A DNA stretch of 63,061 bases from assembly GCA_000372785.1 (NCBI GenBank), contig KB889813.1, positions 1 to 63,061 on the forward strand. The letters run 5' to 3'. Every line of letters begins with the position of its first letter. Within the stretch, counting starts at the first letter, position 1. The position numbers and the translations under genes were made by a program. A model generated the notes under the pieces. The model did no database searches and was not told the origin of the DNA. It saw only the letters and a program-made list of their open reading frames with translations. The stretch is from a gamma proteobacterium SCGC AB-629-P17 (GTDB lineage Bacteria > Pseudomonadota > Gammaproteobacteria > PS1 > Pseudothioglobaceae). Of this stretch, positions 34,636-41,316 are shown one piece after another.

Positions 34636-35646
34636 ATGAGTATTCCAGAAACAAATAATAAAACTTATACCTTTCGCCCGGGAGAGTTGCTGCCTGAGCT
34701 AGAGGGTCATATTTCTCGAGGTAGATTTGAGCGCGTATTACGAAATGGTGATTTTGCAGTGACAGCTGAACTTGCGCCACCAGACTCTACAGATAGGAAT
34801 GAGGTTTTTGAACAAGCCGCACTTTTTGATGGTTTTGTTGATGCCATTAATGCGACTGATGGATCTGGAGCGAATTGTCATATGTCGAGCGTTGTGGTGT
34901 GTGCGCTACTCAGTTATATCGGTTATTCTCCCATTATGCAGATTTCATGTCGTGATAAAAATCGAATAGCCATACAGGGAGATCTCCTGGGTGCAGGAGC
35001 ATTAAGTATCTGTAACGTTCTTGCATTAACAGGAGATGATGTTAGTGCGGGCGATCACCCTGAAGCAAAGCGTGTTTTTGATTTAGACAGCATCTCTCTT
35101 ATTACTCTCATTAAAAAAATTCGAGATAAAGGTTCATTTTTGAGTGGTAGAACAATAACTAATCCTCCACAGATGTTTGTTGGAACTTCAATTAATCCTT
35201 TTGTGCCGCCAGTTGAATCCAGGATATTGCAACTTGAAAAAAAGATAAATGCTGGTGCAAACTTTATTCAGACCCAGTATTGCTTTGATATGCCAATACT
35301 AAAAGATTTTATGTCGAAAACAGTTGATAAAGGTTTAACAGAAAAAGCTTTTTTCTTACCAGGTGTTGGAACCCTGGCTTCAGCGAGAACTGCAAGATGG
35401 ATAAAAAATAAAGTCCCTGGGGTTCATATCCCAGATTTAATTTTTAAACGTTTAGAGGGTGCAGAGGATCAAAAAAAAGAAGGACAGAAAATTTGTACTG
35501 AACTAATGCAACAGGTGAAGGAGATTGAAGGCGTCAGTGGTGTACACATAATGGCATATAAGCAAGAAGAATGTGTCGCACAAATGGTACAAGATTCAGG
35601 TGTATTGGGTGATAGAAGGCCCTGGTCACCGAAGGATGAAAATTAA
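34636..35646 (+). CDS. metF: Methylenetetrahydrofolate reductase-type flavoprotein
   Basis: A 336-residue TIM-barrel enzyme interconverting methyl-H4folate and methylene-H4folate. Visible are FAVTAELAPPDSTD, the flavin-site stretch NVLALTGDDVSAGDHPEAKRVFDL (in part: LALTGDDVSAGDHPEAK), FIQTQYCFD and FLPGVGTLAS. The ATG at 34636 is chosen; a TTG two codons earlier is also possible. Beside a corrinoid protein and a methyl-H4folate:corrinoid methyltransferase it most likely runs in the oxidative direction, taking methyl groups released from a methylated amine into the folate pool. Confidence 0.88.
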   Translation: MSIPETNNKTYTFRPGELLPELEGHISRGRFERVLRNGDFAVTAELAPPDSTDRNEVFEQAALFDGFVDAINATDGSGANCHMSSVVVCALLSYIGYSPIMQISCRDKNRIAIQGDLLGAGALSICNVLALTGDDVSAGDHPEAKRVFDLDSISLITLIKKIRDKGSFLSGRTITNPPQMFVGTSINPFVPPVESRILQLEKKINAGANFIQTQYCFDMPILKDFMSKTVDKGLTEKAFFLPGVGTLASARTARWIKNKVPGVHIPDLIFKRLEGAEDQKKEGQKICTELMQQVKEIEGVSGVHIMAYKQEECVAQMVQDSGVLGDRRPWSPKDEN

Positions 35647-35668
35647 TTAATTTATGGAGTAAATAAAA

Positions 35669-36568
35669 GTGTCAATAACAACAACATTATCATCAGCAAC
35701 AAAAGAGGTCAATATTGGATTCTCAAAACCTTTTGTCATGATTGGGGAGCGTATTAATCCAACGGGCAGACAAATCCTAGCCGAAGAGATGAAAGTAGCT
35801 GATTACTCACGTGTCGAAGCGGACGCCATTGCGCAGGTTGCAGCGGGTGCTCAAATGTTAGATGTTAATGCCGGCATTCCTCTTGCAGATGAACCAGCTA
35901 TTCTTGCAGAATCAATTCGTCGTATTCAGGCCGTTGTAGATGTTCCGCTTTCCATTGATTCTTCAATCATTGAAGCTTTAGAATCTGGTCTTGCTGCTTA
36001 TCAGGGTCGTCCATTAGTTAACTCCACAACAGGTGAAACAGAGGTTCTTGAACGAGTTCTACCTTTGGTTAAAAAATATGATGCTGCAGTAGTTGCAATT
36101 TCGAATGACGAGACTGGTATCAGTGAAGATCCAAACGAGAGATTCAAAATAGCAAAAAAGATAGTAGAGCATGCTGCTGACTATGGAATAAAGCCACAGG
36201 ATGTAGTTGTTGACCCTTTAGTTATGCCAATCGGGGCGATTTCGCAGGCAGGTAATCAGGTCTTTGATTTGGTTCGTCGTTTGCGTGCTGAATTGAAAGT
36301 AAATACTACTTGTGGTGCTTCAAACGTTAGTTTCGGGTTGCCACAACGTAGCGGCATTAATAACGCCTTCTTACCAATGCTTATTGCAGCAGGTATGACA
36401 TCGGCCATAGTTAACCCACTTCATCCTGAGTTAGTTCAGGCCATTAGAGCAGCAGACGTATTAACTGGGGTTGACGATGGTTGCACCAGTTGGATTGCTG
36501 CCTATAAGGATCCTTCATCTGATGGAAATAATTCTAGGAATGGACGACGTCGAAGAAGACGCGCCTGA
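35669..36568 (+). CDS. Methyl-H4folate:corrinoid methyltransferase
   Basis: A 299-residue pterin-binding TIM barrel (AcsE/MtgA-like). The signature elements are GERINPTGRQILAEEM, GAQMLDVNAGIP, SIDSS, NSTTGE, TTCGASNVSFGLPQR and NPLHPE. It moves a methyl group between corrinoid and tetrahydrofolate. The start is GTG. The C-terminal tail is arginine-rich (GRRRRRRA), which is unusual and may be a recent extension. It completes a corrinoid-to-folate relay with the genes before it. Confidence 0.87.
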   Translation: MSITTTLSSATKEVNIGFSKPFVMIGERINPTGRQILAEEMKVADYSRVEADAIAQVAAGAQMLDVNAGIPLADEPAILAESIRRIQAVVDVPLSIDSSIIEALESGLAAYQGRPLVNSTTGETEVLERVLPLVKKYDAAVVAISNDETGISEDPNERFKIAKKIVEHAADYGIKPQDVVVDPLVMPIGAISQAGNQVFDLVRRLRAELKVNTTCGASNVSFGLPQRSGINNAFLPMLIAAGMTSAIVNPLHPELVQAIRAADVLTGVDDGCTSWIAAYKDPSSDGNNSRNGRRRRRRA

Positions 36569-36579
36569 TTTTTAACACT

Positions 36580-36993
36580 ATGACTAGTATTAAATATAAC
36601 GGTACTTGCGTTTGTGGTCGGACCACCTATGAGGCTTTTGATCTGGGGGATGTATCGTATTGTCATTGTGAGCAGTGTCGCAAAATGACGGGTCATTATA
36701 TGGCGTCATGTCAGGTAAAAAGAGATAAAATAAAAATCAAAGGTAAGATCAAGTGGTTCTATACGCATAAAGGTTCAAGACATGGTTTTTGCGATAATTG
36801 TGGTGCACATATGTTTTGGCAAAACGACACTCAACCAACCATCAGCGTCACAGCGGGGAGTCTTGAAGATGCTAAGAATTTGGGCGTGTGGCACCATATA
36901 TTTACCGAAGAGAAAGGTTGTTATTATGAAATTAATTCCAATGAGCCACAATCTGAGGGTTATGGCGATAGCAAAATAGACGGAGCAGTATAG
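36580..36993 (+). CDS. GFA/CENP-V family zinc protein
   Basis: A 137-residue protein with the zinc-binding pattern of the glutathione-dependent formaldehyde-activating family: CVCGRTTYEA, YCHCEQCRKMTG (about residues 27-38), and FCDNCGAHMFW (about 68-78). Whether such proteins truly catalyse formaldehyde-glutathione addition is disputed. Within a demethylation operon a role in handling C1 intermediates is conceivable. It sits 11 bp after the methyltransferase gene and 2 bp before the next one, in the same operon. Confidence 0.82.
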   Translation: MTSIKYNGTCVCGRTTYEAFDLGDVSYCHCEQCRKMTGHYMASCQVKRDKIKIKGKIKWFYTHKGSRHGFCDNCGAHMFWQNDTQPTISVTAGSLEDAKNLGVWHHIFTEEKGCYYEINSNEPQSEGYGDSKIDGAV

Positions 36994-36995
36994 TC

Positions 36996-37110
36996 GTGGA
37001 GGATACTCAGCAAATTTGTTTCACTCCTTCAGGTCGTAAATTCCAAGGCGAATTGGGTGATACCTTGTTGCAGGTTGCACAGGATGCCGGGATAGCGGTT
37101 CGTTCCTTGT
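36996..37110 (+). CDS. RACo-like corrinoid activation protein, N-terminal fragment
   Basis: The GTG at 36996 opens a gene whose first 39 residues (ICFTPSGRKFQGELGDT, then LLQVAQDAGIAVRSLCG) match the N-terminal 2Fe-2S ferredoxin domain of RACo/RamA-like reductive activators of corrinoid proteins. The domain breaks at its first cysteine-glycine loop, exactly where the inverted arm starts. The rest of the gene, normally including an ASKHA ATP-binding domain, is missing. Its context, next to a corrinoid protein that needs Co(I) restoration, supports the call. Confidence 0.7.
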
Positions 37111-37388
37111 GTGGTGCAACTATCGTCATGTTTGGTACGGTTGCTGTTGCAGGTATAAAGATTCTTGCTACGGTGAATATGAATCGACGTAATATGCTGA
37201 TTCTAGCAGTATCTTTTGGAATGGGTATAGGTGTTCTACTGGTTCCTCAATTTGCAGGCGCCTTGGCAAATAATATTGGCGGCACATTTGGTAAACTCAT
37301 AGGTAGTATCTTTAGTTCTGCCATTACTACTGGCGGCCTAACGGTTCTTATTTTGAGCGCCATTATGGGTGAAAAAGTAGAAGACTAA
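37111..37388 (+). pseudogene. Uracil/xanthine permease tail fused at chimeric junction
   Basis: The last 92 residues of the NCS2 permease (complete at 4321-5694) continue in frame from the ferredoxin fragment. This gives a spurious 130-residue fusion frame from 36996 to 37388. It lacks the first four fifths of the transporter. Confidence 0.9.
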
Positions 37389-37400
37389 AATAGTCTAAAT

Positions 37401-37430
37401 AAAAAAAGGGGGTAGCTTATTGTTACCCCC
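37401..37430. terminator. Bidirectional terminator, right-arm copy
   Basis: Mirror of 4279-4308: GGGGGTA / TACCCCC stem, with the T-run on the minus strand after the hydrolase gene. Confidence 0.7.
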
Positions 37431-37494
37431 GATATTGATAAATATTAAATATTCTCAATATATTATTTATTTAAAATCTATTCATATATTTATC

Positions 37495-37546
37495 CATTAC
37501 CTACACATTACGCTTGAAAACCCAAATTTCGTTTGATGTGTGAGGG
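37495..37546 (-). repeat. Interspersed repeat, type B (right-arm copy)
   Basis: Mirror of 4163-4214. Confidence 0.85.
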
Positions 37547-37565
37547 AGAATTTTAAGAATTCAAC

Positions 37566-38681
37566 TTATTGTCTAAGGGGCTCCCACCAAGGTGTTTTTG
37601 GTAAGTTAATCAAGTCAAATATTTCACCAATCATTGGAGTTGCAATATTGACATTCCTTTTTTCTGCTTCATGAGTGACCCGAATGATCGGCTCATCCCA
37701 AGTGTGAATGGACAAATCAAATTTAGACCAATGAATTGGAAAAAGTACTTTTGCTTTTAAATCTATATTTGCTTGAACAACCTCATCTGGAAACATATGA
37801 GTTGTGGACCAGTCAGCGTTGTAGGCACCATTCTCAAGAAAGGCTATATCGAAAGGACCATATTGATCACCTAAGTCTTTAAATGTTTCTGAATATCCAC
37901 CATCTCCACTGAAGTAAGCTTTCAATGTGTTAGAGGAAATAATCCATGAGCCCCATAAAGTTGATCTTCTATTTGTTAGTCCTCGACCACTAAAATGTTG
38001 TGCTGGGGTTAATGTGAACTTAATATTTTTATAGTCTTCGCTGTCATGCCAATCGAGTTCGCTGATTTTATTTTTATCAACTCCCCATCTTTCTAAATGC
38101 GCTTTAACTCCTAAAGGAACAAAAAAATGATCAACCCGTTTTGAAAGATCTTTAATTGCTTTAGAATCAAGGTGGTCATAATGATCATGGGATATGACAA
38201 CTACATCAACTTTTGGGAGGTCATCAATAAGAATTGGGTTTTTAAATGTAAATGGCTTTCCAAAAATAGGCAGTGGAGAGGCTCTATTAAAGATCGGGTC
38301 AGTCATAATAATAATTCCATCAGTATTCATTAGAAGGGTTGAGTGTCCTAGCCAAACAAACTTGCCTTCTATTAAAGTATCTCTTTGAAATTTAATTGTT
38401 GGAAGAGGCTCTAATGGATTTTTATCACTAGGTGGAGAAATCCAGTCCATTAAAGAAGCACTTTTCTCAGAAGTTCTTGAATTCGTATAGGTTGTTTTTA
38501 AATTGACAAATTTTCCATCGATAAAGTTTTTTGATCCTTGAATAAGTTTGATACTATCTTTGTCTGGCGAGCCCCCAAAAACAGGTGAGAAATTGAGAAA
38601 AATAATGATAAAAATGGCAAAAATAAATAAAAGATAAATTAAATATTTGACTATATTGAGAATTCTAGAGATTGTATCCAT
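37566..38681 (-). CDS. NAPE-PLD/RomA-like metallo-hydrolase, duplicate
   Basis: Identical protein to that at 3028-4143 (371 residues, HDHYDHLD metal motif, N-terminal hydrophobic anchor). Present only because of the inverted arm, so it should not be counted as a paralogue. Confidence 0.8.
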   Translation of the reverse strand: MDTISRILNIVKYLIYLLFIFAIFIIIFLNFSPVFGGSPDKDSIKLIQGSKNFIDGKFVNLKTTYTNSRTSEKSASLMDWISPPSDKNPLEPLPTIKFQRDTLIEGKFVWLGHSTLLMNTDGIIIMTDPIFNRASPLPIFGKPFTFKNPILIDDLPKVDVVVISHDHYDHLDSKAIKDLSKRVDHFFVPLGVKAHLERWGVDKNKISELDWHDSEDYKNIKFTLTPAQHFSGRGLTNRRSTLWGSWIISSNTLKAYFSGDGGYSETFKDLGDQYGPFDIAFLENGAYNADWSTTHMFPDEVVQANIDLKAKVLFPIHWSKFDLSIHTWDEPIIRVTHEAEKRNVNIATPMIGEIFDLINLPKTPWWEPLRQ

Positions 38682-38734
38682 GTGGTAATTACCCTTAAAT
38701 ATCTAATACTCTTTTCATACTAGAATTATATTTC

Positions 38735-38775
38735 AATTTGAACTTAGTCAAAGTCCAAATTTCGTTTGATGTGTG
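38735..38775 (-). repeat. Interspersed repeat, type A (right-arm copy)
   Basis: Mirror of 2934-2974. Confidence 0.9.
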
Positions 38776-38877
38776 AGGGAAGTTATAACAATAATCTCAA
38801 AAATGCGTACTTGTTTATTTTTAATATATCCCCAAATAGTTTTTAACAAATTAAATTAACTATGTGGGTATATAAAA

Positions 38878-39885
38878 ATGAAATCACTAATGATGACAAA
38901 ATACGGAGATATAGGTACAAGCCTGGAAGAACAAGAAGTTTCTATACCCACTGTTGGCGCAAATCAAATACTTATTAAAACTCACTCTGCAAGCTTTAAT
39001 CCAATCGATTATAAGATTCTTAGAGGTGACTTCAAGGCTGTGGGAAAAATACAGTTTCCTAAGGGAATTGGAAGAGACGTCAGTGGTATTGTTGAAAAAG
39101 TAGGAAAAAATGTAAAAAACTTTAAAGCTGGAGACAAAGTATATTCAAGGATAGACGAAGCCTTTGTTGGCACTATGGCAGAGTATGTGATTTCAAATGA
39201 CAACGATGTAGCATTGATTCCTTCAAATCTTAGTTTTGATGAATCAGCCAGTATACCTTTGGCAGGTCTGACTTCTTATCAGGCGCTTGTTGATGTAGCC
39301 AAGTTATCTTCTGGAGAAAATATTTTAATACACGCTGGGTCTGGAGGAGTTGGCACTATTGCCATTCAACTTGCGAAGCATCTAGGGGCAAATGTCACAA
39401 CTACTACTAGCACTAAAAATGTTAAATTGGTAAAAGATTTAGGCGCAGATAAGGTTATCGATTACACAAAACACAGCTACCTTGATGAAGGCACTAAGTT
39501 TGATGTGGTATTTAACACTTTAGGAGGTAAGCACACTCTTAACTCATTTAAGGTGTTAAAGGATGGAGGAAGAGTAGTATCTATATCAGGAGACCTCGAC
39601 AGCGTTACAACAAAACAACTTGGCCTAAACAAGGTTGTACGATTATTATTATCACTTAAAGCAAAAAAAGTTACTAAGGCGGCCTCAAAAATGGGTGCTA
39701 TGTATAGGTTTCTATTAATGTCTCCGAATGGTGCTCAGTTGAAAGAGTTGTCAAAGTTATATGAGTCTGGCTCAATCAAACCAGTGATAGACAAAACTTA
39801 TAACTTTGATGACAGCATCCAAGCGCTTGATTATTTGTCCAAAGGTCGTGCCAGGGGGAAAGTTATTGTGAAGATAAGAGAATAA
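38878..39885 (+). CDS. MDR quinone oxidoreductase-like reductase, duplicate
   Basis: Identical protein to that at 1824-2831 (335 residues, AGSGGVGT nucleotide motif, no zinc cysteines). Part of the inverted arm. Confidence 0.8.
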   Translation: MKSLMMTKYGDIGTSLEEQEVSIPTVGANQILIKTHSASFNPIDYKILRGDFKAVGKIQFPKGIGRDVSGIVEKVGKNVKNFKAGDKVYSRIDEAFVGTMAEYVISNDNDVALIPSNLSFDESASIPLAGLTSYQALVDVAKLSSGENILIHAGSGGVGTIAIQLAKHLGANVTTTTSTKNVKLVKDLGADKVIDYTKHSYLDEGTKFDVVFNTLGGKHTLNSFKVLKDGGRVVSISGDLDSVTTKQLGLNKVVRLLLSLKAKKVTKAASKMGAMYRFLLMSPNGAQLKELSKLYESGSIKPVIDKTYNFDDSIQALDYLSKGRARGKVIVKIRE

Positions 39886-39925
39886 ATTTGAACTTAGTCA
39901 AAGTCCAAATTTCGTTTGATGTGTG
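39885..39925 (-). repeat. Interspersed repeat, type A (right-arm copy)
   Basis: Mirror of 1784-1824, touching the stop codon of the reductase gene. Confidence 0.9.
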
Positions 39926-40483
39926 ATTAATGGAAACGAATGGAGGAAGAGCGAATATAAGCAAACTCTAGGCTTTGGTTTTGCCTAGTAAAGTGATTGC
40001 TTATCTAAACAATGAAAGTCTTAACAGTACCTACACAGTACGCTTGAAAACCCAAACTTCGTTTGATGTGTGAGGGAGGGTATTAATACATAGCCGAGTG
40101 AAAGTAGGCTCCTCCACCCCTTAAGAGTCTGAATAAATATGCGAAGGAGGGTGGTTTTTCAGAACCACACGTAACTCATTGATTTCCCACATAAATAGTA
40201 GATTTATATTACATATCTATCTAGTTTGATGGTTTATTGATAGTAAATATATACAAAAAGTGAAGGGTTTCAATTCATTCTAGTGTACCCCGAGCGTACC
40301 CCAGACCATTATTTAAGAAAGTAGTAAATCTCTGAAACCCTTTATGAAAAAAAGATGTCTTGTTTTGATATGGTGGTTCTTGCAATCGTCAATAACACAG
40401 GCAGGAGAATTGCCGTCAACAGCGAAAAATCACTGTAACTAAAAATGACTTATTTATAATTAGCCGATTGCAAGATACCAAAA
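39886..40483. other. Non-coding stretch, right-arm copy
   Basis: Mirror of 1226-1823, including the type B repeat at 40025-40076 and the interrupted inverted repeat at about 40362-40484. No gene seen. Confidence 0.6.
40025..40076 (-). repeat. Interspersed repeat, type B (right-arm copy)
   Basis: Mirror of 1633-1684. Confidence 0.85.
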
Positions 40484-40891
40484 CTATCCATAATGATTCA
40501 TCAAATCTGCAATTCTCTTTAAAAAGATTGCGTGCTCACAAGCTTCCTCTGATGAATATATTTCTTCTTGTATATCTACTGGAACACCACGAATACCTGA
40601 TACGATACCTATCTTATACTGCTCAAACATTCGAACACAAACGGTAACATATTTCCCAGCCATAGGCGCCCTTCGCATCTTGTCAAGGATTGTTCTGAGA
40701 TCTTGACTATGTTCTATAGCAGCTCTACCATTTGAAGGAGCATTGCCAACTGGGCTATTTCTATGTTCAGCAATCAGCTTTCTACGTGATTCATCATCAA
40801 ATAAAAGCGGCATTACATAAGTTCTCGTAATATAGTCGTCAGTCTCGGTATGAGATTCGTTTGCTATTACACCTTTTTCTTTATCTAACAT
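40484..40891 (-). CDS. DMFase-like small subunit, right-arm copy
   Basis: Identical to the 135-residue protein at 818-1225. In this copy the whole upstream operon (rhodopsin, flotillin-like protein, large subunit, paralogous small subunit) is visible, 30 bp or so between genes. It is the last gene of that operon. Confidence 0.75.
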   Translation of the reverse strand: MLDKEKGVIANESHTETDDYITRTYVMPLLFDDESRRKLIAEHRNSPVGNAPSNGRAAIEHSQDLRTILDKMRRAPMAGKYVTVCVRMFEQYKIGIVSGIRGVPVDIQEEIYSSEEACEHAIFLKRIADLMNHYG

Positions 40892-40921
40892 TATTTAATC
40901 CTCATTAATTCATTAATATTC

Positions 40922-41290
40922 TTAATGGTTACGGCATGGCACTGACTCACCCCGTTCTTCCTTTAAACGCACTGCTTCAATTTGCGCTTCTTCAGGTGTG
41001 TTGAAGACTTTATCTTCAAAAAGTATTAACGGCTTTGCTCGATCAGCATTTAACTGCCCTACACACCATTCCTTTCCTTCAATTGTACAAACTGCAACAT
41101 AAGCTCCTGCAATTGGACCATAGTGGCGGTTATTTAATGTAAATAGACATTCTGCTAAATCACTAACCTTATCCTCATCTAGAGTACTAATTACATTTTT
41201 CTCTAATTCATTAAGAGGTTTAGTGCTTGTTCCAACTACCGATTTACCAATAGGTGGATCCATCATATCTGGGTGTTTATTAATTGTCAT
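40922..41290 (-). CDS. DMFase small-subunit-like paralogue, right-arm copy
   Basis: Identical to the 122-residue protein at 419-787. It lies 26 bp after the complete large-subunit gene and carries the same strong ribosome site. Confidence 0.7.
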   Translation of the reverse strand: MTINKHPDMMDPPIGKSVVGTSTKPLNELEKNVISTLDEDKVSDLAECLFTLNNRHYGPIAGAYVAVCTIEGKEWCVGQLNADRAKPLILFEDKVFNTPEEAQIEAVRLKEERGESVPCRNH

Positions 41291-41316
41291 TTTAAATTAC
41301 CTCCTTTCTAAAATTA

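Noticed and set aside
36996-37388. A single 130-residue ferredoxin-permease fusion gene
   Set aside because: It spans the inverted-arm junction and its two halves match different genes that are each recognisable on their own.
37566-41290. True second copies of the hydrolase, reductase and DMFase small-subunit genes
   Set aside because: The translations are identical and the intergenic DNA matches too, which fits a foldback artefact and not divergent paralogues.
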